From Candidatus Iainarchaeum sp. (GTDB lineage Archaea > Iainarchaeota > Iainarchaeia > Iainarchaeales > VGJJ01): DNA of 54,060 nt. The stretch lies in assembly GCA_016198125.1 (NCBI GenBank), contig JACQJG010000016.1:1-54060 (forward strand), read 5' to 3'. The translations under genes were made by a program, and so were the position numbers. The stretch's first letter is position 1. Each line of letters opens with the position of its first letter. Below, piece after piece: positions 43,169-50,971 of the stretch. Under the pieces are notes generated by a model. The model was not told where the DNA came from. It ran no database searches and saw nothing but the letters and a program-made list of their open reading frames with translations.

Positions 43169-43468
43169 ATGAATGAAATTTGCCAGGTGTGCGGTTTGCC
43201 CAAGAACATATGCGTTTGCAAGCAAATTGAAAAAGAATCGCAGAAAATCCACATTAAAGTGGAAAACCGGCGGTTTGGAAAAGTCATTACCTCCATTTCA
43301 GGGTTGAACCCGGGCATCATCAAGGACGTTGAAAAATCCCTCAAGCGTGCACTCGCCTGCGGAGGAACAATAAAAGGCAACGTCATTGAACTGCAAGGGT
43401 ATCACAAGGAAAAGGCAAAAGAAATTCTTCTCAAAGAAGGATTCAAGGAAGAGTCCATTACAAGCTAG
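43169..43468 (+). CDS. Translation initiation factor aIF1 (SUI1 family)
   Basis: 99 residues. N-terminal Cys motif CQVCGLPKNICVC, typical of archaeal SUI1 proteins, then the SUI1 fold: FGKVITSISGLNPGI, VEKSLKRALACGGTIKGNVIELQGYHKEKAKEILLKEGF. It promotes start-codon selection on the small subunit. The L29-aIF1-Rpp29-S17 order is the normal euryarchaeal one. Confidence 0.95.
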   Translation: MNEICQVCGLPKNICVCKQIEKESQKIHIKVENRRFGKVITSISGLNPGIIKDVEKSLKRALACGGTIKGNVIELQGYHKEKAKEILLKEGFKEESITS

Positions 43469-43475
43469 GAAAAGG

Positions 43476-43793
43476 ATGAACAAAATGATTTCACAAAAAA
43501 AGTACTGCATTCACGCCCAAAACGCGGCACTGCATGAACTCATCGGACTGCACGCCCATGTCATTGGCAGGGAGGACACCAATAAACTGGACCTCCAAGG
43601 GCGCATTGTGAACGAAACCCAGTATACATTGGAACTGGAAACCCCCGGCGGTCCAAAAACAGTGCCAAAAAAAGAAGTCCTGCTTGACCTGGACCTTCAT
43701 GGAGAACACGCGCACGTGAATGGAAAAGACATTTGCTTTAGACCCGAAGACCGGACCAAAGAAGTTGCAAGGAAAAGGAAGGTGGGTGCATGA
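43476..43793 (+). CDS. rnp1: RNase P protein component 1 (Rpp29/Pop4)
   Basis: 105 residues from ATG 43476 (ATG 43485 also possible). Sm-like fold: LHELIGLHAHVIGREDTNKLDLQGRIVNETQYTLELETPGG and KKEVLLDLDLHGEHAHVNGKDICFRPEDRTKE. It assists the catalytic RNA in 5' processing of pre-tRNA. Located between aIF1 and S17, as usual in euryarchaea; overlaps rps17 as ATGA. Confidence 0.92.
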   Translation: MNKMISQKKYCIHAQNAALHELIGLHAHVIGREDTNKLDLQGRIVNETQYTLELETPGGPKTVPKKEVLLDLDLHGEHAHVNGKDICFRPEDRTKEVARKRKVGA

Positions 43794-44206
43794 CCAGCCC
43801 TCAAAATGTTGCATGTACCGATTCAAAGTGCGCGGTTCACGGCCATTTGAAAGTGCGCGGAAACGTCTTTGTTGGACGCATTGTCAGCGCCAAAGCCGCG
43901 CGCACTGCAGTTATTGAACGAACGCAGACCATTTACATTCCAAAATACGAACGGTACAAAAAGGTGCGCGTGCGGCAGGCCGTGCATAATCCTGAATGCA
44001 TGAATGCAAAGGAAAACGACATTGTGCGCGTAGGAGAAACCCGCAAGATCAGCAAGACCAAGGCCTTTGCAGTACTTGAAGTGCTTGGTTCCGCCAAGGA
44101 AATTGAACGGGAAGACGAGGTAAGGCACAGGCGCGAGCGCGCCAAGGAAAGCATGCGCCAATCGCAAAAAGACGCTGAAATGCAAAAGGCTGGTGATCAT
44201 ACGTGA
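43790..44206 (+). CDS. rps17: Ribosomal protein uS17
   Basis: 138 residues. OB-fold motif: VHGHLKVRGNVFVGRIVSAKAARTAVIER, then IPKYERYKKVRVRQAVHNPECMNAKENDIVRVGETRKISKTKAFAVLEVLG. The first ten residues carry a Cys-bearing extension as in other archaeal S17 proteins. Long basic/acidic C-terminal tail. It overlaps rpl14 as GTGA. Confidence 0.94.
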   Translation: MTSPQNVACTDSKCAVHGHLKVRGNVFVGRIVSAKAARTAVIERTQTIYIPKYERYKKVRVRQAVHNPECMNAKENDIVRVGETRKISKTKAFAVLEVLGSAKEIEREDEVRHRRERAKESMRQSQKDAEMQKAGDHT

Positions 44207-44601
44207 AAGCCATCAATGCAAGCGTGGTGCGCAGCCTCACCCAGTTTAGCACGTGCACGTGCGCGGACAATTCAGGAGCCAAAGAAGTGTACATTATATC
44301 CGTTTTGAACAGGAGAACGCGCAAGCGCATGAACCCCAAAGCAGGGATTGGAGACCTTGTCCAAGTGGTGGTAAGCAAGGGCAAACCAGAAATGCGCAAA
44401 AAGGTCGAACTTGCTGTTGTAGTGCGTGTGAAAAAGGAATACCGCCGCCTGGACGGGGTGCGCATCAAATTTGAAGACAATGCCGTTGTACTGGTGGATG
44501 AAAAAGGCCTGCCCAAAGCGTCTGAAGTAAAAGGGGTTGTAGCCAAAGAGGTCGGAGAACGCTGGCCAAAAATCGTTGGAATTGCATCCGGAGTGGTGTG
44601 A
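44203..44601 (+). CDS. rpl14: Ribosomal protein uL14
   Basis: 132 residues from GTG 44203, overlapping the S17 stop. Motifs: LTQFSTCTCADNSGAKEVYIISVL, GIGDLVQVVVSKGKPEMRKKVELAVVVRVKKEYRRLDGVRIKFEDNAVVLVDEKGLPKASEVKG, and ERWPKIVGIASGVV. Large-subunit protein at the subunit interface and factor-binding region. Confidence 0.96.
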   Translation: MKAINASVVRSLTQFSTCTCADNSGAKEVYIISVLNRRTRKRMNPKAGIGDLVQVVVSKGKPEMRKKVELAVVVRVKKEYRRLDGVRIKFEDNAVVLVDEKGLPKASEVKGVVAKEVGERWPKIVGIASGVV

Positions 44602-44602
44602 A

Positions 44603-44989
44603 ATGTCATTCAATGAAATGCCCATTCATGAAAAGCGCGTGTTCATGTCCTGTCATTTGTCTAAGGCGCTGCGCAAGGAACTTGGAAGGCGTGCATTGCC
44701 CGTGCACAAAAATGACACTACAAAAGTCATGACGGGCGCGCACAAAGGGTTTTCAGGAAAGGTATCCCGCGTTGACCGGGAAAGTGGAACTGTGTTCATT
44801 GAAAAGCTCGTGCGCCGCAAGGCCGATGGAACAGAAATTCCATTGAGCGTACGCACGCACAAAATCATGCTCGTTGAACTGGATTCAAAAGATGAACGCA
44901 GGCTCAAAAGAAAAAAGCGCGCGTCCAGGGGAACAGCTGAAGAAAAAGGCAGTGGAAAAAAAGAGGAGGGAATAAGACATGGCAAGTAA
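44603..44989 (+). CDS. rpl24: Ribosomal protein uL24
   Basis: 128 residues from ATG 44603, one base after rpl14. Archaeal L24: MSCHLSKALRKELGRRALPVHKNDTTKVMTGAHKGFSGKVSRVDRESGTVFIEKLVRRKADGTEIPLSVRTHKIMLVEL, with a KOW motif. Its charged tail overlaps the start of rps4e. Confidence 0.94.
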   Translation: MSFNEMPIHEKRVFMSCHLSKALRKELGRRALPVHKNDTTKVMTGAHKGFSGKVSRVDRESGTVFIEKLVRRKADGTEIPLSVRTHKIMLVELDSKDERRLKRKKRASRGTAEEKGSGKKEEGIRHGK

Positions 44990-45704
44990 AGGACAGGACC
45001 GAACGCTCAAAAGACTGGCCGCAAAACCCATCCTGCACGTGCACCGCAAGCGCGCCACGTTTGCCATCCGTTCAAAGCCAGGCCCGCATTCCATGAACAC
45101 CTCCATTCCGTTGGGATTTGTAATCCGGGATTTGGCAGGGCTTTCCAAAAACATGAAGGAAACCAAGGCCATTTTGAACGCAGGACTTGTACAGGTTGAT
45201 GAAAGCGTGCGCAAGGACGCCCATTTCCCCGTGGGATTGTTTGACGTGGTAGACATTGCGTCCATGAAAGCAAGGTATGTTCTTGGGTTGGATACCCACG
45301 GTCGCGCCATACTTAAAAAAACAGCGTTCAAGGAAGGCGCGCACAAAATCAAACGCGTTGAACACAAGACCATGAAAAAAGGAGGAGTCATTCAATTGCA
45401 GTTCAACGACGGTCACGTGTACGTAGACAAGAAAAACAGCCTCCGCGTGGGCGATTCAGCCGTAGTAGACCTTAAAAGCAAAAAGATTGTGGAAGAAGTG
45501 CCGTTGAAACCAGGAGCTGGAGTGTTTGTGATTGGCGGAAACCATGTGGGGGAAACTGCAAGGGTAAACGAGATCATTCCTGGAACCATGCGCAGAAAAT
45601 CGCTTGTAAAACTTTCGCGCGGGCAAAGCCTGTTTCAAACCGTTTCACGCAACCTCATACCGGTAGACAAGCACACCCTTGAATGGCTGGAGGGGAAAGA
45701 ATGA
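44979..45704 (+). CDS. rps4e: Ribosomal protein eS4
   Basis: 241 residues. Archaeal/eukaryal S4e: LKRLAAKPILHVHRKRATFAIRSKPGPHSMNTSIPLGFVIRDLAG, an S4-type RNA-binding part (LNAGLVQVDESVRKDAHFPVGLFDVVDI), and a KOW region (GAGVFVIGGNHVGETARVNEI). It lies between L24 and L5, the archaeal order. Overlaps rpl5 as ATGA. Confidence 0.95.
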   Translation: MASKGQDRTLKRLAAKPILHVHRKRATFAIRSKPGPHSMNTSIPLGFVIRDLAGLSKNMKETKAILNAGLVQVDESVRKDAHFPVGLFDVVDIASMKARYVLGLDTHGRAILKKTAFKEGAHKIKRVEHKTMKKGGVIQLQFNDGHVYVDKKNSLRVGDSAVVDLKSKKIVEEVPLKPGAGVFVIGGNHVGETARVNEIIPGTMRRKSLVKLSRGQSLFQTVSRNLIPVDKHTLEWLEGKE

Positions 45705-46216
45705 CAACACCAAATCCCATGCAGCGCGTGTTCATTGCAAAAGTAACGCTTAACATGGGCGTTGGACAAACAGGGGAAGAATTGAAACGCGCGGAGCAAA
45801 TCCTTCAACGGGTGAGCAACCACAAAACCGTTCAAACCATTTGCAAGGTCAAGCAGCCTGAATGGGGAATCCGCGAAGGCATTCCCATTGGAGTTAAAAC
45901 CACCCTCCGGGGGGGGCATGCCAGCGCGTTTTTGAAGCAGGCCCTGCAGGCCAATGGAAATGAATTGAATGCGCGCAGTTTTGACAGGCTTGGAAACTTC
46001 GGGTTTGGAGTAAAAGAATACATTGACCTGCCAGGCGCAAAATACGATCCAAAGCTTGGCATTCGCGGGCTGGACGTTCTTGTAACGCTTGAAAAACCCG
46101 GGTACAGGGTCAAGAAGCGCAAAGTGCGCACGCGCCCGATTGGAAAAAGACAGTTGGTAGGAAGAGAAGAGGCCATCGAATTCGTTAAAAAAGAATTCGG
46201 GGTCAAGGTCGTTTAA
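45701..46216 (+). CDS. rpl5: Ribosomal protein uL5
   Basis: 171 residues from ATG 45701. Motifs: [101 protein letters not shown]. It binds 5S rRNA and contacts the P-site tRNA. Followed by the small rps14 gene. Confidence 0.96.
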   Translation: MTTPNPMQRVFIAKVTLNMGVGQTGEELKRAEQILQRVSNHKTVQTICKVKQPEWGIREGIPIGVKTTLRGGHASAFLKQALQANGNELNARSFDRLGNFGFGVKEYIDLPGAKYDPKLGIRGLDVLVTLEKPGYRVKKRKVRTRPIGKRQLVGREEAIEFVKKEFGVKVV

Positions 46217-46233
46217 CAAAGAGGGAAATGACA

Positions 46234-46407
46234 ATGGCAAAACGCGTTGATGAAGCAAAAATGAAAAAGCATGCAAAAAAGAGAGCCTTGCTCGTGTGCA
46301 GGAATTGCAACAACAACAAGGGCCTTATTCGCAAGTACGGCCTTTTGCTGTGCCGAAGGTGCTTCAAGGAATTTGCACTGAAAATTGGTTTTACAAAGTT
46401 TGACTGA
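46234..46407 (+). CDS. rps14: Ribosomal protein uS14, zinc-binding form
   Basis: 57 residues, complete. The zinc ligands are intact: CRNC at residues 22-25 and CRRC at 40-43, flanked by [19 protein letters not shown] and ending with the conserved IGFTKFD. The N-terminal 18 residues are a basic addition ([16 protein letters not shown]). It is a head protein near S3 and S10. GAGGGAAATGACA ahead of the ATG supplies a ribosome site. Position between L5 and S8 is canonical. Confidence 0.93.
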   Translation: MAKRVDEAKMKKHAKKRALLVCRNCNNNKGLIRKYGLLLCRRCFKEFALKIGFTKFD

Positions 46408-46423
46408 AACAGGAATGATGAAT

Positions 46424-46816
46424 ATGAGTTTGGTAGACCCATTGGCGGACGCATTGGTGAACATTAAAAACCATGAGAGTGCGGCCAAGAAGATGTGCGT
46501 GATTTATCCAGCCTCGCGCCTTTTGGGGGAAATCCTGCGGGTCATGCATGAAAAAGGATTCATTGAGGGCTTTGAACGCATAGACGATGGACGCCAGGGC
46601 TTGTACCGCATTACGTTGGCCGGTAAAATAAACGAGTGCAAGGCCATCAAACCCAGGTACGCAGTTAAAAAGGACGGCTTCAAGAAATTTGAAAAGCGCT
46701 TCCTTCCTTCCAGGGACTTGGGAGTGTTGATTGTTTCAACCCCAAAAGGGGTTATGGCCCATGACCAAACCAAAGAACAAAATATCGGGGGCAGGCTCTT
46801 GGCCTATGTATATTAG
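46424..46816 (+). CDS. rps8: Ribosomal protein uS8
   Basis: 130 residues from ATG 46424; ATGs at 46415 and 46418 are in frame. It starts MSLVDPLADALVNIKNHE as archaeal S8 does, with GEILRVMHEKGFIEGFERIDDGRQGLYRITLAGKINECKAIKPRYAVKKDGFKKFEKRFLPSRDLGVLIVSTPKGVMAHDQ and the GGRLLAYVY end. Central-domain 16S rRNA binder. Confidence 0.95.
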   Translation: MSLVDPLADALVNIKNHESAAKKMCVIYPASRLLGEILRVMHEKGFIEGFERIDDGRQGLYRITLAGKINECKAIKPRYAVKKDGFKKFEKRFLPSRDLGVLIVSTPKGVMAHDQTKEQNIGGRLLAYVY

Positions 46817-46831
46817 CAGGGTTGAATGAAG

Positions 46832-47371
46832 ATGAGCGAAGTAATACACAACGTGGAAATACCTGAAGGCATTCAAGTGGACGTGCAGGAACACGCAGTC
46901 ATCATCCTGTCCAAAGACGGAAAGAGCCTCCGCAAGCGGTTTGTTGAACGCGGATTGCACTTGGAAAAAAAGGGAAACGGCGTGCAGGTAAAACTGCACA
47001 AGGACACGCGCAGGCTGCGCGCGCTCAAAAACACCATTGAGGCAAAGGTGAACAACATGATTGTCGGACTGGAGAAGGGTTTCACGTACAAGCTTGCAGT
47101 AGTACACGCGCACTTTCCAATAACGTTGAACAAAAAAGGGAATTCTGTGGAGATAAACAATTATTTGGGTGAAAAAAATCCAAGGCATGCACGCATCCTT
47201 GAAGGAGTGGACGTGCAAGTCAAGGGAAAGGAAATCCTTGTTAAAGGCATGGATGTAGACGCGGTTGGACAAACCGCGGCCAACTTGGAACAGGCCACAC
47301 GACAAACCAAGAAAGACCCGCGCGTGTTCCAGGATGGAATTTACCTTGTTGAACGGTCTGAGGGGATGTAA
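46832..47371 (+). CDS. rpl6: Ribosomal protein uL6
   Basis: 179 residues from ATG 46832 (46826 also in frame). Two-domain L6: EIPEGIQVDVQEHAVIILSKDGKSLRKRF, NNMIVGLEKGFTYKLAVVHAHFPI, NYLGEKNPRHARILEGVDVQVKGKEILVKGMDVDAVGQTAANLEQATRQTKKDPRVFQDGIYL. Sarcin-ricin-loop neighbour; long-standing order S8-L6-L32e kept. Confidence 0.95.
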   Translation: MSEVIHNVEIPEGIQVDVQEHAVIILSKDGKSLRKRFVERGLHLEKKGNGVQVKLHKDTRRLRALKNTIEAKVNNMIVGLEKGFTYKLAVVHAHFPITLNKKGNSVEINNYLGEKNPRHARILEGVDVQVKGKEILVKGMDVDAVGQTAANLEQATRQTKKDPRVFQDGIYLVERSEGM

Positions 47372-47372
47372 C

Positions 47373-48068
47373 ATGGCAAGAGGAGAAATGAAAAAAACGC
47401 CCCCTGAAAGCACGGACAAGCAGGCCCCTAAATCAGAGGCGCGTACACATATGCACGGAGACTTGAAGGGCGCTGGGCACGAGGAAAAAAGGCCTGCCTC
47501 CATGCCAGAGGCGCGCGTTAAAACCGAGAAAGAGGCAGGTGAAAGTACTCAGGAAAAGAAGGAAGGAAAAGAAAGTGCAAAACAGGAAAAGCCTGAAACG
47601 AAAAAGGAAAGCGCTGCATTAAAGGTCAAGGCGCCCCAGAAAGTTCCTTCAAAGAAGCGCAGAAAACTTGAAAAGGTGGGCCGCGTGAAAATCCAAAAAA
47701 CGCGTGCACTCAAAAAGGCAAGAAAAAAAATCAGGCAAAAATGGAAGCCTGATTTCAGGGGGCGCTTTGGAAAACGCCAATTCCGCCGCCTCACAAAGGA
47801 AAAGTGGTCCAAGTGGCACCACCCAAGAGGCATTGACATTCGCAGGGAACAGGCAAAAGGCAATATTCCATCCACCGGGTACCGCGTTTCATGGGAAATC
47901 CGGGGACTGCATCCTTCAGGGTTGAAGGAATTCCTTGTGAACAACGTGCGCGATGTCAGCGCAGTTCCCCCTGGAAGCGCCGTGCGCATTTCTGCAGGAG
48001 TGGGAAGAAAGAAGCGGGTGGAAGTGTTGAAAGCCGCGCTTGAACGGAAAGTGTACGTGGTGAATTGA
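47373..48068 (+). CDS. rpl32e: Ribosomal protein eL32 with a ~100-residue charged N-terminal extension
   Basis: 231 residues; usual archaeal eL32 is about 130. The conserved core starts near residue 115: KWKPDFRGRFGKRQFRRL, KWHHPRGIDIRREQAKG, PSTGYRVSWEIRGLHPSGLKEFLVNNVRDVSAVPPGSAVRISAGVGRKKRVEVLKAA. Before it lies a Lys/Glu/Ala/Pro-rich low-complexity part. It starts just after the rpl6 stop (ATG 47373). Confidence 0.93.
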   Translation: MARGEMKKTPPESTDKQAPKSEARTHMHGDLKGAGHEEKRPASMPEARVKTEKEAGESTQEKKEGKESAKQEKPETKKESAALKVKAPQKVPSKKRRKLEKVGRVKIQKTRALKKARKKIRQKWKPDFRGRFGKRQFRRLTKEKWSKWHHPRGIDIRREQAKGNIPSTGYRVSWEIRGLHPSGLKEFLVNNVRDVSAVPPGSAVRISAGVGRKKRVEVLKAALERKVYVVN

Positions 48069-48524
48069 ATGAAAGTAAAAAAAGTAGTCTCGGTTGCAGC
48101 GCGCATGCTCAAAGTAGGTGTTTCCAAGGTGTGGGTGGATCCTGTACAGTCCAAACGCGTGGGGGAAGCCATGACCAAGGAAGACGTTAAAGAACTCATT
48201 GCCCAGCGCGTGATTCGAAAACGCCAGGATGCCCTGCACAGCCGGGCACGTGCACGGTGGCTGCGCATGCAGAAGCGCAAAGGCCGGCGCAGAGGCCATG
48301 GAAGGCGTTCGGGTTTGAAGAGCGCGCGCATGGGAAAGAAGCGATCCTGGATTGCACGCGTGCGCGCACAGCGCGCCAAATTAAAAGAATTGCGCAGTAC
48401 AGGGAAAGTGGATTCAAATGCGTATGGCGTGATTTACAAGCAAATAAAGGGAAATCATTTCAAGGGAAAGAAATACGTGGAAGAAGCGGTTTTGAAAGGA
48501 TTGAATGTTAAAAGGAGAGTATGA
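48069..48524 (+). CDS. rpl19e: Ribosomal protein eL19
   Basis: 151 residues. Very basic helical protein: VSVAARMLKVGVSKVWVDPVQ, EDVKELIAQRVIRKRQ, SRARARWLRMQKRKGRRRGHGRRSGLKSARMGKKRSWIARVRAQRAKLKELRSTGKVDSNAYGVIYKQIKGNHFKGKKYVEEAV. Archaeal L19e at its normal position after L32e. Confidence 0.95.
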   Translation: MKVKKVVSVAARMLKVGVSKVWVDPVQSKRVGEAMTKEDVKELIAQRVIRKRQDALHSRARARWLRMQKRKGRRRGHGRRSGLKSARMGKKRSWIARVRAQRAKLKELRSTGKVDSNAYGVIYKQIKGNHFKGKKYVEEAVLKGLNVKRRV

Positions 48525-48525
48525 C

Positions 48526-49101
48526 ATGGCCCACAGCCCTACCTACAAAGTGCCGTTTCGGCGCAGGCGCGAGCAGAAAACCAATTACGCAAAGCGCTTG
48601 GCATTGCTGAAAAGCAGGGAACTGCGCATGGTGGTGCGCAAGACCAACAATCAGGTCATTGTTCAATTCGTGGAGGCAAGAGAGGCTGGAGACCACGTGC
48701 ACGCAGCCGCGCAGTCCGCTGAACTCAAGAAGTATGGCTGGAAACTCCACGGAGGAAACATTGCAGCCGCGTACCTGACAGGTTTTTTGGCCGGAGGGAA
48801 GGCCAAAAAAACAGGGGTTTCAAAAGCGGTTTTGGATTTGGGATTGGTTACACCTGTTCGGGGTTCACGCGTGTTTGCTGCGCTCAAAGGAGCCATTGAT
48901 GCCGGAATTCACATCCCTGCAAGCGAGGCCGCATTTCCAAAACCTGAACGGTTGAAAGGCAAGCACGTGGAAGCATGGCTGAGCAAAAACCCTGGACTGG
49001 GAAACGCGTTTTCACGGTATAAAAAGGAAGGCGTTGACTATTCAAAATACTCTTCGTATGTGGAGGCAGCAAAAGCAGCCATTGAACAGGAGTTGAAGTG
49101 A
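48526..49101 (+). CDS. rpl18: Ribosomal protein uL18
   Basis: 191 residues from ATG 48526 (ATG 48505 would overlap rpl19e; GGAGAG lies just before). Archaeal L18: SPTYKVPFRRRREQKTNYAKRLALLKSRELRMVVRKTNNQVIVQFVEA, SAELKKYGWKLHGGNIAAAYLTGFLAGGKA, PVRGSRVFAALKGAIDAGIHIPASEAAFPKPERLKGKHVEAW. It binds 5S rRNA together with L5. Confidence 0.95.
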   Translation: MAHSPTYKVPFRRRREQKTNYAKRLALLKSRELRMVVRKTNNQVIVQFVEAREAGDHVHAAAQSAELKKYGWKLHGGNIAAAYLTGFLAGGKAKKTGVSKAVLDLGLVTPVRGSRVFAALKGAIDAGIHIPASEAAFPKPERLKGKHVEAWLSKNPGLGNAFSRYKKEGVDYSKYSSYVEAAKAAIEQELK

Positions 49102-49102
49102 C

Positions 49103-49891
49103 ATGCCGCGCAGAGAAGTAAGAAAAAGAGTCCGTCGTGGAAGGTCCATGCAGGGCGCGCAGAAAAGCGAGTTTGGCGTTCCGCCCACGGAAGAAGAAAC
49201 CCAGGCGTTTGAACGCAGGCGCGCCATGAAAGAACGCGCACTTGAAGGGTGGGTGCCCAAAACGGTTACCGGAAAATTGGTAAAGAGCGGCGAGTTAACA
49301 TCCATTGAACAGGTGTGGGCGCGCAACCTCCCAGTCATTGAACCTGAAATCATAGACTTCCTGCTTCCGGGCTTGCATGAAAGCGTGATAGACACAAGAA
49401 AAACGGCTCGGGTGAACAGGTCTGGAAGGCGTTTTTCGTTTAGTTCTGCCGTGCTCGTGGGGGATGGAAACCAGTACATTGGCATTGGATTGGCCGCAGA
49501 CAAAGAAAAATTTGGTTCAGTGGAAAAAGCCCTGCGCAAGGCCAAGCTCAGCCTGGTTAAAGTCAACAAAGGGTGCGGAAGCTGGGAATGCATCTGCAAC
49601 AACCCGCATTCTGTTCCATTCAAAGTTGTCGGGAAATGTGCCTCCGTGCGCGTGAACCTTTTTCCTGCCCCAAAAGGAACCGGGCTCGTGGTCGGAGACC
49701 ACATTAAAAATGTTTTCAGGTTTGCAGGCATTAAAGACGTGTGGTGCCAGACGCGCGGGGCAAGCACAACCAAGTTCAATTTCGTGCGCGCGGCAGTGGA
49801 TGCCCTGGCCCAGACAGACCGCGTGCGCGCATCCAATGAAATGATGCAAAAAATTACTTTGCGTCCCCATGCACGCGAGGAAAGGGAGTGA
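49103..49891 (+). CDS. rps5: Ribosomal protein uS5
   Basis: 262 residues, slightly long at the N-terminus. Double-stranded RNA-binding part: SGRRFSFSSAVLVGDGNQYIGIGLAADKEKFGSVEKALRKAKLSLVKV; then NNPHSVPFKVVGKCASVRVNLFPAPKGTGLVVGDHIKNVFRFAGIKDVWCQTRGASTTKFNFVRAAVDAL. It contributes to decoding accuracy and mRNA unwinding. Confidence 0.96.
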   Translation: MPRREVRKRVRRGRSMQGAQKSEFGVPPTEEETQAFERRRAMKERALEGWVPKTVTGKLVKSGELTSIEQVWARNLPVIEPEIIDFLLPGLHESVIDTRKTARVNRSGRRFSFSSAVLVGDGNQYIGIGLAADKEKFGSVEKALRKAKLSLVKVNKGCGSWECICNNPHSVPFKVVGKCASVRVNLFPAPKGTGLVVGDHIKNVFRFAGIKDVWCQTRGASTTKFNFVRAAVDALAQTDRVRASNEMMQKITLRPHAREERE

Positions 49892-49896
49892 AAGAC

Positions 49897-50355
49897 ATGC
49901 TCGCAGTCATTCGTATTCGTGGCAATGTGAATGTGGACGTTCGTTTGAAGCGCGCGCTTGAAGTCATGATGCTTCATTCCAAGAACCACCTGGTATTGGT
50001 TCCTGAAGGCCCTTCATCCAAGCGCATGCTGGGAAAAGTAAGAGACTATGTAACGTTTGGCGAAGTGAACGCAGAAACCCTGGCCCGCCTGCTGGAAAAA
50101 CGCGGCAGGCTTGAAGGCAACAAGCCCTTGGCCGAGGCCTACTTGAAGGAAAAAAAGACTTCATTCAAGGAACTTGCCCAGGACATTATTGGCGGAAAAA
50201 CAAGTGTGCGCGTGCTGGGCATCAAACCTGTTTTCAGGTTAAACTCGCCTTCCAAGGGATTTGAAAGAGGGGGAATCAAGCTGAGTTATAACATGGGAGG
50301 CGTTTTAGGGTACCGCGCTCAGGCCATAAATGCCCTGATAGAACGCATGATGTAA
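49897..50355 (+). CDS. rpl30: Ribosomal protein uL30
   Basis: 152 residues from ATG 49897 (GTG 49888 overlapping the S5 stop is possible). MLAVIRIRGNVNVDVRLKRALEVMMLHSKNHLVLVPEG and VRDYVTFGEVNAETLARLLEKRGRLEGNKPL are the archaeal L30 core; the C-terminal ~60 residues (FRLNSPSKGFERGGIKLSYNMGGVLGYRAQAINALI) match archaeal/eukaryal L7. Confidence 0.95.
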   Translation: MLAVIRIRGNVNVDVRLKRALEVMMLHSKNHLVLVPEGPSSKRMLGKVRDYVTFGEVNAETLARLLEKRGRLEGNKPLAEAYLKEKKTSFKELAQDIIGGKTSVRVLGIKPVFRLNSPSKGFERGGIKLSYNMGGVLGYRAQAINALIERMM

Positions 50356-50416
50356 CAGCCTGTGAAAAGGCAAAACGCAAGGTTAAAAACGTTGAAGGAG
50401 TTTTTAAGGAAAAGGA

Positions 50417-50971
50417 ATGCGTATGGTGGTAAGAAGAAGCAGGAAAGTACACAAGTTGCGCGGGCACCGCGTGCATGGCCATGGAGATACAAAGAACAGG
50501 CGCGGCTCCGGGTCTCACGGAGGCATGGGAAGAAGCGGAAGCCACAAGCACAAGTACAGTTCCTATTACGCAACGTTTGGCGTGAAAAAAACGCTTAACC
50601 CAAAACAAGGGGAAAAGCAAAAGAAGACCTTGGACTTGGATGACGTAAGCCGGTTGGTTCAGGAATGGACGGATTCCAAAACCGCCGAAAAAGTGGAGGG
50701 TAGAACACTTGTAGATGGAGTCAAATTGGGTGTGCACAAGATTCTGGGTTCCGGGTCCATTCAAGTCCCTGTTCATGTACGCAACATGCAGGTGAGCTCA
50801 AAGGCAAAAAAGAAAATCATTTTGGCCAAGGGAGCCATTGAAGGGTTAAAAGAAAGCGAGGCCGAAGAGCTTGCATTTGAGGCAGGGGCTGAAGAAGACA
50901 ATGAAACCGTGAACAGTGAAGCAGATGAAAACCCGGAGATGCATGCGCGCGAAGAAGGGAGTGGAGAATGA
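50417..50971 (+). CDS. rpl15: Ribosomal protein uL15
   Basis: 184 residues. N-terminal RKVHKLRGHRVHGHGDTKNRRGSGSHGGMGRSGSHKHKYSSYY is the Gly/His/Arg-rich rRNA-penetrating arm. The end has VSSKAKKKIILAKGAIEGLKESE, then an acidic tail. A 60-bp leader with an AAGGAGTTTTTAAGGA stretch separates it from rpl30. It overlaps secY as ATGA. Confidence 0.95.
   Translation: MRMVVRRSRKVHKLRGHRVHGHGDTKNRRGSGSHGGMGRSGSHKHKYSSYYATFGVKKTLNPKQGEKQKKTLDLDDVSRLVQEWTDSKTAEKVEGRTLVDGVKLGVHKILGSGSIQVPVHVRNMQVSSKAKKKIILAKGAIEGLKESEAEELAFEAGAEEDNETVNSEADENPEMHAREEGSGE

Noticed and set aside
49042-49989. 315-residue minus-strand open frame over rps5
   Set aside because: It lies entirely antisense to a well-conserved uS5 gene, shows no recognisable protein motif, and its length is explained by codon bias of the sense gene.
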